From the NCBI GenBank assembly GCA_935421135.1, contig OW285189.1, positions 5,043,072-5,107,071 of the forward strand: 64,000 nt of DNA, written 5' to 3'. Under the pieces are notes generated by a model. It had not been told where the DNA came from. It ran no database searches and saw only the letters and a program-made list of their open reading frames with translations. Each line of letters begins with the position of its first letter. Positions within the stretch are counted from its first letter, which is position 1. Position numbers and translations under genes: made by a program. The DNA is from Bugulina stolonifera. Its lineage: Eukaryota; Bryozoa; Gymnolaemata; Cheilostomatida; Bugulidae. Positions 25,001 through 40,000 of this stretch are shown one piece after another.

Positions 25001-28000
25001 CTGGTCTATCTATCTCAATGTCTACCAGGAGGCTGTCGGTGGGATGCTGCTCCTTCATTGCTGACAGCAAGTACAGGTTTCCTTTGGCCTCCTCCAGCCT
25101 CTCTGACATCTGAACATGGGTGGGAGCTTTCTTCTTCCTCCTCACCACAGTAGAAGTGTCCTTCCTATATGGCTGTTTATCCACTGGAACACTAGGGGCG
25201 GGTGTGTTTGGTTTCACGGCTGCAACAGTGAATAACAAGGCAAATTGAAATGTTAGCTGAATAAAAATAGGGCTGAATGATGATAGATGTCATTCACCCA
25301 CGGCACATAAGCAATCCAGAAAAAATATAGCACATCTAAAAGATGAGTTACGGAGAGAATTCTAACTAGTCCCCTTAACGCCAAGTATGCAGAAGAGATC
25401 ATCCACTTGTACCAGAGTATTTACAAGCTACTGATGATAACACAAGCTTGTTCTCTTTCTGTTGATACAAGGGTATCACACCCTGGGAATAAGAGAACGG
25501 GCATGACTTACTTTACATTCAACCAATTAGAAATGGTCATACACATAGAATATAATCATTATGCATATGTAACATTAAAGCATACCCAACTGACCAGGTT
25601 TACTATTATACACAGACTGTACGGAGGGCGTAACTCCTGGTGTTGCTACTTTAAGGGATTTTCTGCTTAATGAGGACTTGGCTTGTTGAGGAGGCAGTTT
25701 TGGCGAGTCTCGCTCTTGCATCTGATTGGTCTATCAACAACAAATGAATCTTTATACACAAAATCACAGTATAAAAATATAATTATATAAAATAGAGGAA
25801 GCGCAGCAAAAACACATGCAGGAGCAGACAACTAATACTTTTATGTTAATAACTGAAGGGAACTTAGGCCAGCCTTTAGACTAAATAGAAGAACTACAGA
25901 GAGGTAGCCATTCACTGAGCAGCCATAATGACATTATCAAACGGTATCTACATGTATCTGCATATCTAGTGTTCATAACAAGGAAATTCCCCAGTCCATG
26001 TGTGCTGAAACTAAAATTTCTGCATATTTGTTTTCCTATCTAAACATGTGCTAAATTGTATTTACGGCGCACTACTCTCGCCTCTGATGATGTAGGTCAA
26101 CTTGAACCACACCCACTTGCCATACCTGCATGTATAATGGTTGTCAAAATTTGAGCATTGAACTTATAAAAAAGTCACTACACTGCTTACACTGTACACA
26201 CTACTTGGGTTTGACATTTTGTCACTGTATGCAAATAAATGTCAGTAGGCTTCCAGCTCCTATCACTAGTCACTGGTTAGCTGTGACTATGTTTTTATAA
26301 ACACAATGCTCACTATTTTCATATGCTGTAAATTGTTTACCATAATACAAAATTTGTACATGAATTTCAATTGAGCAAACTGAACAGACAAGCAGAAACC
26401 AACGGAAGATCAGCAAATTCTCACATCTCTGTCTTCTGATTTTTTATTAGTATTTTTTCGAACCTCTGTAGGAGTTGTTTGCTGTTTAAACTTACTCGCT
26501 TCTGGTTGGTCAGCTTTAAATTATATGAACGTCAGTGTTACAGAGAAATTTATTGACTCAAGATTTAAATTCACTCTTTCGAGTTCCTATGGCTACAAGT
26601 CATGTTGAATACCCACATTATACGTATTCTATTGTATAATATGCATTGTCTACTCTACTATGGGTAGAAAAATCTTTACAAGTTATTATCAGGTGAGAGA
26701 TTTCTGTAACAATATAGGCATATCAAAATATATGCACATTTCAGGGCTGTCCTCACTTGTTCAGTGTTCATGGTACAGCATACAGCTAAAAGAGTGACGT
26801 CTCTATTGACTTTTGTCTAACCTTGCTTACGTACACGATGTATGTACAGGCCAGACACATATACCAGGTGTATAATGCATTGTATGTATACATGTACATG
26901 TACATTCTATGTACTTCTAAAGCATTTCTAACAGTTTACATTTTACTCATACAAACTGTAGTATGTGTTGTAAAATAACATACAGATATCCTTCCCATGA
27001 AAGTCGGCAAACCGTCTCCTATCCTCCTCACTGAGTAGGTAAGCACTGTCATCCCCTTCTATCTGTACAAAGTTAAATGGCTTCTCACTGGCCTGTTCAG
27101 GAGCCTGGTCTAATGGGCTAGCCCACGTATCAAAGTATTTAGATGAGTAGTGCGGGCGACCACCAATGCCTCCCCTCCTAGCTGTCGCAGCAGCGGTTAA
27201 CCTTCTCCATTTTGCTAAACCTGAGCTATGTTTGAGTTGAGGATCCACTCCCCCTCGCTTTACAACAAACTTTGCAGCTGCTGCCCTCTACCAATAGGAA
27301 TCAAGACTGAACATCAAATTCCCAATCAGATATGAAATGCTATCTATTCTGTTGCTATACTAATAAGATATTACTGTCAACTCTCTGTTATATGACAAAC
27401 TGGCTGTTTTAAACCATGTGGTGTCAATATATAATGTACATGTATACACAACAAAGTGCCAATGTGGAAAGAGACAGTTTTTAATCATTCATCATAAAAG
27501 CTGGGCTAATAAATCTAGTAGTCGGCGAGTTACTAGTAAACCACTCGGATAGCTACAAGACAGTTCAGTGTAGCTTTACTTAGGGCAATTTTTTTCTTTA
27601 GCTCATAATAGGGGCATGTTAAAAATAACTTAATAAAGCACAAACAGAAACTCAAAGTAATGGAGTAAAACCTAGCCTATAATAACATACCCTAGTTAGC
27701 ATGCCAGCAATAGTAAAAAATGAATGCTTTCCTCGGGAGAAGGAATATCTGGAAAGAGTTGAGGGAAACTCTTCCTTCAGAGCTGGTGATTCCTTTGGTT
27801 GGATTTCTTTAGACTAACAAACAGACACAATATACATGTACATGATATAGTACATGATATACATGTACAATGTATATGTTTGATATACATGTACACAGTT
27901 ATGATACACATGTAAACAGTATTATGATATACATGTGCATACATGTAGCTCCTAAATGCCAGATACAATATATTAATACTGCGCTGCTTCATAATTGCCT

Positions 28001-31000
28001 TATGGGAGATTAATGAGAAAATGAAAGGTTTTGTACTTCCCACTATCAATCCCAGGCAAGAAAGCAAAAATCTAAAGAGATCGGCATCTATTTTTAATTT
28101 GAGGTAGAAAAGGTGCCAGTTATTTAGCATGGTGAAGTGATTGAGTTAGCTGGTAACCACTTCACTTCCACTCTGGGGGTAACAAGTATAAACTCAGTGA
28201 TAATACACATAGTAAAACATTTAAGATGCATGAGTGGGTGAACTCTCCCTGCTACGAAAAAATAACATACATATATTATTGTACATGTATGTCATAGCTG
28301 AGTATATTATATAGTACAGTATATTATTATAGTACAGTAAAACAGTAGTGTAATGTGAGAGTAGTAGAGTAGAGCAACTCAACTCACACTTTGTACATAT
28401 GGGTTGGCTGGTGACACACTGGACCGTAACATAATCTTTGTGGTAGCTGTAGGAGCAGTAAGAGCATTAACAGCTGTAGCAAGGCTTCCCCTGTTAGACC
28501 TCGGCACTGAAAGTAAAAGCAACACTCTACATATTCTCCCCGTTGAGAGATGTCTGCATTACTAGCCACCGCACAGAACAGCCCACGGACTTCAATAGAA
28601 TACAGCGTAATATATTATGGTTCATTATAATAGATGGAGACTGTTCTAATAAGATTTCATCATGGTGTATTACGGAATAAAACATAATATACACGTACAT
28701 ATACATACATTGTATAAGTATGTGTATATGTTATAGAATGACAGTTTCAGATAATAGAATATTTACATTCTGTGTAGACCACACAGTATCATCCACTAGA
28801 TATTTGATTAGCATGCATATTATATACTATACTACATGTACATATACACTGGCTTTGATTATAGATTATCTTTGTGACATATTAAAATAGAAACATGTAT
28901 GCAATTAGAGCACTCATGCCAGATAATAGCACATACATGTACAATGTAGCATAATATACTATAGAGTATAATCCACCAGATAATAGCACATAACATAATA
29001 TATACTAATAGAGCATCATCCACCAGAACACTAAAAGGACACTAACATCTTTTCACAATGCTGGAGAGTTTCCGTCTTTGACTGGTAGGTGGACTGTTCA
29101 GGTGATCCTCCTGTGTTCCTTTACTACCTACATAAAATATGAAGAGGTGCAGGTCAGATAAGTTGAGGACAAAATAAGAAATTTCATGAAAATAAAGTAT
29201 TGAGATCTGCTAGTTGACCAACCATTTACCTCCTGTTTGCACCACACACATGCACCCATTTGCTTGATAAACAGACTGGTACGGTATCACACCAAGAAAC
29301 CACTTACTTTGTACTGAAAACACTTACCTGACTCACACGTACTTAGTACTGAATACACTTACTTGACTTACACTTACTTTGTACTGAAAACACTTACCTG
29401 ACTCACACGTACTTTGTACTGAATACACTTACTTGACTTACACTTACTTTGTACTGAATACACTTACTTGACTTACACTTACTTTGTACTGAATACACTT
29501 ACTTGACTTACACTTACTTTGTACTGAATACACTTACCTTTTGGTGATTTAGAGGAGCTGATATCCTCAAGAGAAGTTAGTGAGACTTTGTGTGCTCTAT
29601 AAAGAGTATACAACAACATGGTTGGTACTGGTTCAGTACATTATCCATATGAGATTAGGAGTTATCCACTCAGTATGATGCTGAACATTAGGTGGACACG
29701 AACCAAGCCTTGATATATTGCACCATGGAGATACATTCTACGAAACTTACGAGTTAGATGCCTTTGGGTCAACCGATGCAGCACCATGAGCTATTTTCTG
29801 CCATTTCTTGATACCTTTTTGTAACGTAAACACAATGTTCACATTCTTATGCACAGCTGAAGATTGCCACTTTGATACCTGCCATATAAATGATGAGTGT
29901 CAATACTAAGACACCAACTGCTAGTGCTTTAGTCATAGAACCCCTCATTACCCACATAGTCACATAGTATATCTACATGTACCCACATAGTATATCTACA
30001 TGTACCTACATAGTATATCTACATGTACCTACATAGTATATCTACATGTACCTACATAGTATATCTACATGTACCCACATAGTATATTTACATGTACCCA
30101 CATAGTATATCTACATGTACCCACATAGTATATCTACATATACGCACATAGTATATCTACATATACCCACATAGTATATCTACATGTACCCACATAGTAT
30201 ATCTACATGTACCTACATAGTATATACTACATGTACCCGCATAGTATATCTAAATATTATACCCTACCTTAGGGGTGTCTTCAGCTATCTGCTGGCTGTG
30301 TTTAGAAGGTTGAATGTAGAGGTTGTCTGCACTGATCCGTGGGCTGTGTGATGAGTCTGGTGCCTCATGCTATTGTGTACAATATAACATAACAATATGT
30401 TCTCACACATACCATATACATAATATACAGTGTATATACATGTACATGTAGTGTATATAACTGCTGCACAGAAGAGTTAGACAAGCTAGAGACTGGGAAC
30501 AGACATACTGTAACTCTGTTCAGGTGAATCAGTGTAATATTGTGCAAGTATCAGTGAGAGAGAAACAGACTTTACATCGACTTGGCAATTCTCTACTCAG
30601 TGAAAGTGTTTCCGTTAGCATAAAAAGCGAGTCCTTTCCCAGGGGCCGTGAATGATATATACAAGTATGCTAGAACATTAACACCATATAAATCATCAAA
30701 GCAGATTCATGTACAACACCCCCCCCCCCCCCCATCTTTTGCACTAAAACAGATGCCCTTTCTGGTCAATTTAGACACTACAACAATTTTCTGTCTTTAG
30801 CTCACCCATTGCTAGTTCCAATGTTACATAATTACGTGTTACATGATGATATACATGTAGTCTATATGATCACATATTGTGACAAGTGATGGCACATGAT
30901 GACACATATCATATATGGTGACACATGATGACATGTGACGACATGTGATGACATATGGTGACACATGGTGACACGTGATGACATACATGCATAATGACAT

Positions 31001-34000
31001 GTGATGGCATATGATGACATGAGATGACACATGATGGCATATGATGACATGAGATGACACATGATGACATGCTGACTCACTGTAGTCTGTGAAGAATCTA
31101 CAAGATGGGTTCTGCCTTCTTCACTTTTCAGTCTCTGATCATTTCTACTTTGAACTGAAATATAAAGATATGCAGCTACCAGGTATGCATGCTTTATATA
31201 TGCATCTGTCACAACGTATCCAATACTATATTACAATAATGCAAAAATTTGGAATATTATATTGACAATCCAGCTATTATGTTAGTCACTAAATAACTAC
31301 ATATTGTATGAGGAGATAGGTAGAAAGAAGACAACTGCTAAACAACGTTATAAAGGGAATACATTTCTGTTTGTAGAAAGCTGGTAAAAGGAAATATAGA
31401 CCTAGGCCTTCAGGCCATAGGCTCAACCAATAACCTGCTAACATGAGCATAGAAGATAGACAAACGATGGTAGAAAATTAAACAGTAAAATAGTGTACAT
31501 TATTTACATTTCCATTTGCCTCTCAACTTCTTCACTGCAATAAAAAAATTCAGCACAAGGGACTAATACAACTGCTATTAACATCTGAAAACCTGAACCA
31601 AGCCAACGTCACTACTATTGACAGTTTAGTTCTAGTTTCTTTTGAAGGTTAGCAGGTTTGCCAATTGATAAACTACACATATATGTATTAACAGCTTATA
31701 GACGTGGAGTATTTCACAATTTAACATTATGTATTATTAACCCTTCATGATCTCACATTTTCTGGCCTCCTTGGCTTCCTTCGCTTCCTTGCGACTTTTT
31801 GCCAACCTTCGTTTTTCAAGCATTTCCTGCTCAGCAAGTAGCTTTTCAAACTGATCCGAAGATTCCAGTTTTTTCTTGCGACCTTTTGATTTCTTCTTCC
31901 GTGGAAGAACACCAACACTTGATTGCCTATGTACATTGTAAAAAGGGGATTCACTGTCAACAAAGTCTAGAATCTATTCTTTACTATATGCCCAATATAT
32001 CGTAAGTAAATATAAAAGCAGCATGACTTGATTATCAATAGCAGCAATTCGCCAGGTGGTGAGAAATAGTACAACCGGTAAAATAGAAGATGAAATCAAT
32101 ATAGTGTCTTTTTACAAGCTATATGTCTTATCTTCTATTTTGTTCTTGAGCAAACTTTATAACATAACAAAGTTATTTAGTGGCTGATATGAGAAAGGAG
32201 ACTCACTCAGGCGAGATATCAGGTGTGCCAGCATGGCTGTCAGCCATACTCTTGGAAGCATCGAGGTCAATAGTAGTTGATTCTCTAAAACAGAGACATT
32301 ATGACTGTTATATAACTGTACCAGTGAATATTACATGTACGTAGAGTGAAAGATAAAATTCAATCAATATTTCCTTCAACGGCTTACCTGTGTCCTGCTG
32401 AGAATCTGGAGCTAGTAGTGGAATACGCTCGAGCACGGGTCTCACCACTACCGAACGATCCCCTGGATGTAGAGCGTCTAGCGGATCTACGGCGAGTGAA
32501 CACTGAGCCGTGGGCAACAGTGGAACGAGAGACACTTGTGGCACTATACTTGAGGAATGACAGGGCTCTGCTCCTCTCCTGCTGAGCAGAGGTGCGGTGA
32601 ACCAGTGAAACATCCTCCTCCGACTCGACAATCGAAGTGTTGTGAATGGGAACAGAGAAACGAGTCATCCTTCTCCCAGACAGTCGAGAAGATTGGCTGA
32701 GTCTCAGTGAAGATGGTGGGAATTGTTTATCCTTGTAATATATGACGGCTGGAAAAGTGCATTGAGCAAGATTCAAGATAGAATGGAAAAACATTTAATC
32801 TTCTTAAACGAGAATACATACGAGGCGTGCGTTATCCACAACAATGTGGCATGATGAAAACAAGCAATTGCATCTATACCAACTGGACAGAATACAATAC
32901 AATTTCAGTAAAACTAAGTTTAGCAGGAAATAGCTAACAGCATAGAAATGTAAAGCTAATCAAGAGTTAGAGCTGGTAATTCCAAATGTTGGTTTACTAG
33001 TGTCATTCTACTCCATTGCTAGACAAGATTCAAGTGCAATTCAAACTGGTCGAAAAACTTCCAACCCGTCTCAAACACTGACACCATGGACACACTTGCC
33101 CAGGTCAAACACTGACACCATGGACACACTTGCCCAGGTCAAACACTGACGGCATGGACACACTTGCCCAGGTCAAAAGCAAAACCTGATTTCTTTGCGA
33201 GAAACTTGAATCTGTCGACAGGCAAGGAATAGTTTGCTTCGATAAAGCAAAACTACAAGTCGCTGGTAATTACTATTTTTATTTGCGATCTAAGCAGGTC
33301 TATAGGACAAACCTTCACTGCGTGTAACTCGGGAGCCACCCGTGGCTGCCATTCTCAGCTTCTCAACAATGAAAACCTTTCTGTGCAATTTGTGCTTCTT
33401 CTTTTCTTTCTTACCACTGAGTGAAGATTTGAGTGATTTTGATGTCCACTTAGCAATGCTTTCTCCGACTGTATTCACATAGAAATATATGATGCATATG
33501 CAAATATTAATATAGTGAAACTATCGGTAAAATATCCATGTGAAAGCATATACAAACATGATAGCATGTACAATACATATGTATGTACACACATGTATTA
33601 TGTTAGTTAATAGTGGGGCTACCCACTAAAAGGACGGTATATGAGTGATAACAGTGCTATATATTACATTGGAAGTTGAATCCACTTTTACTAAAGTTTT
33701 TACTACAAGTGTTCAATACATTCATCATTTAAAACTAAGAAAGCTATATATTATAAAAATTGTACATTATTATGCAGGTACATTACAAATAATTCCAGTA
33801 GCATGCTAGTATTTACTTATAATACGAGTAAAGTAAATATACCCTTTGCAGACACATATTGCCGAGGTTACTTACGTTTGGACCACTTAATATTTTTCAT
33901 CACCTTACTAGCCACGTGTGCCAAGCTAGGAGCCCCACGCTTCTGGGAAAAGGCTACAATGAGTAATAGCCTATATGAGTCATGTGTATCAGGTGAAGGC

Positions 34001-37000
34001 TACAATGAGTAATAGCCTATATGAGTCATGTATATCAGGTGAAGGCTACAATGAGTAATAGCTTATATGAGTCATGTATATCAGGTGAAGGCTACAATGA
34101 GCAATAGCCTATATGAGTCATGTGTATCAAGTGAAGACTACAATGAGTAATAGCCCTACATGAGTCATATGTATCAAGTGAAGGCTACAATGGGTAATAA
34201 GCCTACATGAGTCATATGTATCAAGTGAAGGCTACAATGAGTAATAGCCTATATGAGTCATGTGTATCAAGTTAAGTTGGTTACTAATGTGTATCCACAT
34301 GAAAACAACCATTCAAGGTTATTGGTTCCAAGCATATATACAGTGGTCAATAATGCTATCTGGGCCAGTATGTTAAATGAGCCGTTTCCCAACAATACAA
34401 GAAGAATTAAGGATAGACCCACTTCTAATAGTAAAAGATTCACAATTCAGACTTTGTGTTCACACGTTCAACTAGCATAACAAGCAATTTTGTGTTTTGA
34501 GCGTATAAAAATTTTTAGATGGTCGTTTCTTTATTCCTATAGACTGTTGGATGTATTTGGAAAGAACATCGGTTACCATAATTATAGTTAGGTTAACTCA
34601 TATTTTGAAGTTACACTCTCTTTCTCAAAAAACTTTATGAGGAAGATATTTCCAAGCAATTCCACAAGTGCCACTTTCAAGCTAGCTAGCTAAGATGACC
34701 AAGCAGACAAAAAGTTTATGCTTTTAGCGTTGCATCCAGATTGATACTTACTGGTGGATTTGTATCTCCAGTTGTACTTGTTTGGGCCCATTAACCAGCC
34801 TGCAATAATTTTGCACATTGACAAACAAAATTCTATGAGGAGGTTGCCAACTCACTGTGCATACACACACTCTATAGAGATAGTACACCAACAATGTGTT
34901 ACAAGGAACTCTATGATTATGGTCATGTCTCAAAAAAAGAACTCTAAAAAGCATTACAGAATTCTAACCAATTGTCACAATAGTTGATGGTAACACTAAC
35001 TACTTAGACCTACTAGTTGTCTGATTCGAAAACATCCTGCTTATTAAAATAAAGATGTGTTACAGGGGGGGGAGTTGTCTATTCCTGGTGAAAGTGTCGC
35101 CAGATGCAACAGGGATTATATGGCTGTGAGCTTAACCTCTACTATTTGATATAAAAGGAAACTACAGCTAATGTGGTGTCTGATTTACGTATCTACATGT
35201 GACCCATAGCTTGTACAGATGTTATTATACTCTTGACCAATGACTAGTAGCAGGATTTACCACTGCTTAGTCTTGACCGCACTGACCTTACTTAGAACCA
35301 TTCATTCGGGGTGGTTACACTGATTATTAATACACACAATCATATATAGTATTACCTGAGTGCACACTGCTCTCACTATGGTGTGTGTTGGATAAGGAAG
35401 TATCTGAATCCTTCAGGGGTTCGGCATCTGACATGTATAGAGATGTATTGCGGTTTAGATCTGAAATAATACGAGTACAACATCAACCTGTACATATAAT
35501 GTACTTGGTATTCACATTTTAAATTACATACATGTAGTTAAACCTTCTTCCCAAAGTCTTACATTACTAATGGGTGTCCATGGTGTACTTGGGCTATTAT
35601 GACCGAGTATACACATAGTTAAACAGCATACATGTACATTATATCAAGCTTCACACAAGAGTATATAGATTGTCTACCTGCAACGACTGATATACTCTTG
35701 TAGTGACTGATTAACTTACACCAGTAGAATTTGAATGAGCCTTACTGAGTTATCTATACCCAGACGCTACATGAACTCACAAATACTAGAACATTATATA
35801 TGCATGTAGATGAAATATAATCACACAGCTACTGCACACTGTATGCAGTTTACCTTTACTCTGCTGTGATTTGAGGATAGATCCTGTTGGTACGGTTTTT
35901 TTAGAATCCTCAGGTAGCAGTGACTGTAAGCAATAAACCAAATATTAAAATAAACAAATCTTGAAGTCAATATTCATGAATGGACTGTAAATTGGCAGTT
36001 TATGATGCTTTATACACAACTCTCAAAATCTATAATTTCACCTAAACAATCGCAGCGTCTGATTGGGCATGGGCGTAGCCATATTGATAGTCTAAGACTC
36101 ATAATCCGAAACAGATCTGCGGGATGATAACTGTATGGCCCGTTAAAACCGGGTATATTGCAATGACGGTGCTGCTTCCGGGGAATTTTGTGGCTATTGA
36201 CAAGTGGTGTTTCGATGAGCGAGTAGTTCAGAGTACCAAAATTTTATAGCAATTTATACAAAAAGTTTTATGTATGTACGCACAGAAAGATTTGCATTGC
36301 TTGAGGCAACACAACATTGAAACAGGTTGCATGGAATTAATTAAACTTACTATAAAATGGGCATGCAAAATTGAAACCAGAAATCTATTCCCAAATAATA
36401 CTATTTGGCATATAAAACAGCAGTGCTCTTTACCAAGCAAAATATAAAACATAACAAGATCAACCAGACCCTAGAAAGTGTCTACATGGTCTGGTGCAGA
36501 TCAATGGATTTTTGGAATAAACTTCTCCTAAGCTCATACCATGGTATCTGAGTCCATACAAAATATGGCAATAGCAGAGGTGTATTCCCAACGTTGTCAT
36601 ATATAGACAAGACACCATCATTTCTCTCTAGGTGTAGATATTAACCTTGTATTTATATATATATGTACTCACATATTGCCTAGAAGGAAACCTTGAGTAG
36701 AATTTATCAACTTGTGAAAAGAGTTGTCTGGCAGCGGTGGAGAGCTTACCAGTAAGGTGATCAGATGAAGGGAGGGTTGTCTGTATAGACTCTTTAGACG
36801 AGATACACTTGGTATTACCTACACACAGGAAAGAACAACGGCTAGCTCAGCTTAAATATAAAACATGACAATAGCTTATATACATGTACTTGCTTTTTCA
36901 ACCCAACTGTTTTGATATATTTCGATCAGCTACTTGGAATTGTTGTGCATTGCACTATCCTATCCTATGCACTATTTTACATGCTCTTGGTTGTTGACAC

Positions 37001-40000
37001 CATGTTGAATACCATATATTTTACTGTTTAGGGCTAGACTGCGCTTACATTTTGTGCTCATGTACAAACATACGATGTTGCTGTGTCTGTCAAGGGGTCA
37101 GGTTGTAGCTGATACTAACAACTTTACAAAGAAAAGATTTTGTTTGCAACCCTTATTATCTTACCGACTGGTATTATGGGCTTCTCTTTGTATGCTGGTT
37201 TCTCTTTGTTAAGTTCATCATTGCAGGAACACACGCCATCAGACTCCACGCAGATACATATGTCAGCAAATCCCGCCGCCAACTGTTGGTCTGTCTTCAG
37301 CTGCTTACAGTCTGTTGTAGGGAATACTTTGTTAACAATATTCTCACAAGACTGTTTGAGATCACCAGATATTGACTCCTTCTTGGTTGGTCGACGACTA
37401 GCAATAGACGTGAACTTTGTATTAGTCGGTTCACCCAATTCACTACCTGGTAGCGATTCGCTGAAAAATAATTAACTCTAAATTATATAATGTCTGATAG
37501 AAACCAGTACCATACCTAGTGTAGAAACTCCAATAGATAAAACGCATAGCATATAACGTCTAATGGTAATTCAAGTTATGCTGGATCAATCGGAAAAAAA
37601 CTAGCCGGATCCAAAACATTGTTTTGCAGAAAGCTGAAATGAAGCATATGGTCATATGGTTTGAGAACGAATGAAACAGATGAATGAAACTGAAAGGCAA
37701 CATGGTAGAACAGTTGACCTGGAAACTTATCAATTTATTAAATAAGTTTATATAAATTACCTTTTGCTATTCTTGTTGCCTTTTGCTTTCTCCAAAGAGT
37801 GAATTGAGCTGTCGTCTGGATGCTTGTTTACATATTTGTTTGAAGCTGCACTCGTTTTCTTAGCTGGTAGCACAGAGTCATAGCAGATCTGTGTCAGTTT
37901 GTATTTGGACAAATTAGGGAAATCCAACAGAAACTTGCCTACCATTTGTCGGCAATACTGAATCTCCTTCTCTGTAAGAATAAATATGATCAGTCTGTGT
38001 AGACAAATGAAAGAAAACTGTTAGCAAAATTAAAATAAAATAATTTTCAAGTTTAGGTTCAAGCTCGTCTGAGCAGATACCAATACACTGCAACTCCAAC
38101 ATATTACCAATGTATGCACAGAAATATTTTAGTATAGAGAATAGCAATTACCGAGACGCAACCTCCTCTTGCTGCCGACAGCACAACAATGTATCAGGAA
38201 TCTGGGCATCCAATAGACTTTGAGAGTGAAGAAGAGAACATGTCGGAGTAACTCCAAAGTGTTCATATCAATGCCATACTCATCATATATCTCATCTGTA
38301 ATGTAAACAACCAAGACTAACCGTACAGCACACAACCTGGTAACATACAATCTCTACAATTACTAGTAACCAGATGAAAACTCTATATAGGATACACGGT
38401 GCATACCAGAGGGAAAGAAGACAGCCTTCTCATCTGATGACACAGTAGCTAGGACTCGCTTTCTCAAATCAGCATAGGCAGCCAACCTGTTGGGTTCAGT
38501 AAGTGGTAAGCCAATAAACTTATCCAGCAACTTCAGTGACTGGAAATAAGTTGAGAACTTATATATGATTATACCTCTAAGTAGTCAGTCATACAAATGC
38601 ATACATAATGCATTAAGAACTTGATCTTAGCTACGTTGACGACTATTCTATTCAGTGATGACTGGTGCCAACCAACTTCTGTTACTTGAAGTGATCTTGT
38701 CTTGAACTATTAATGAACAATTTCAATGGTATTACTTTGATATGTACATGTATGGTGGAGTATAATAAATAACATGGCTGTGCTGTGTATACTGTTTAAT
38801 GCATACAAGTATACATACCTTTAATATGTCTTCTCCAGGCGTTTTCTGAAGGTCGGCTTTAAACCTTCTCATACCGATCACATTACCAAGAGTCTTGTAC
38901 ACAAACTTATTACACGATAGAGCTGAAAGAGAGATTCAAAAGTATCATGGACATGCATTACATAATGTATAACAATATTATTCTATGTAACATGGTGCAG
39001 TAAACACTATACTTGTATGTAGATAGTAGTATATTAGATATGTAAATACAGCCTACATCGCATTACTTACCTGTGAATTTATGGGTGTCATCAAAGGGTT
39101 CTGGAGCAAGTAAGTCTACACATATAGAGTACTCTAGAAACAGCTGACTGTGGAGGAAAGAAGGGTAGCGCTTCTGAATTATCCAGTTACCTAGTCCAGG
39201 CAACATTTGAGGCTAGACAAAACCAACACAACTCACATGTACATTTGCGTATGTGCAATAGGGTGTGAAGTAGATAAGTGTGGACAATGAAGCTATATAT
39301 TACCCTTCACATTCGTATGATTTCAACCAGTTTAGCGAATTTAGACAACGGCAAAACAATTTACTATAGCTTGAAAAATTAAATTGCATTTAGTTTCAAC
39401 ATGATCATGAGGAATCGTGACATTGACAGATCCACCACTAGAATGCCATCGACTAAAATATCACCTGCTGAAATATTGTAATGTTGTCAGTGTAGGTTTA
39501 CATGCGGGTGCCGAGGCACGAGCATGGGAAGGGCTTGGAAGTTGGTAGAGGACGACCAAGTGACCTTCCACACATTACATAAAAGAGTGAACAGTTATTA
39601 GGTGCTCTTGTTATCATGTATCTGACGTAGGCCAATGCCGAGACTAATTGAAGAGCTCAGAACCGACGTAGGTCTTGTAGACTTTATACTCCAGAGGAGT
39701 GCAATGAAAGATCTGGTATTCTAGGATCTTAAGCCCGACGCTAGATTCATATAGAATCCGGGATCAACCTAAGCCGTAGAAGTGGTGTAGAGATATGCTT
39801 AAACAAGGATGGGGATGAACTCGAGCCGTATGGATCTATGGATCCGCCGGTGGAGTTACCCGCTTACAAGAGTAAGCCTCTATAGGTTTGAGTTAGGAGA
39901 TGTTGCTTTACTAGAGCGCAATCAACAACTGATTTCATACAGAAAATGTGCTGTCTTATATACTAAATCTACTTCCGGCAAAATGAGGCCGATAAGGTAC

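Noticed and set aside
26496..26513. 18-bp micro-exon as the fix for the phase break
   Set aside because: Its length is a multiple of three, so it cannot restore the frame; kept only as a candidate.
29961..30250. CRISPR-like regular repeats
   Set aside because: The units are directly contiguous 23-bp repeats without unique spacers, in a eukaryotic intron; it is a minisatellite.
30882..31212. Minus-strand ORF with repeated SSHVIICHHM-type residues
   Set aside because: It is a translation of the decamer repeat array, not a gene.
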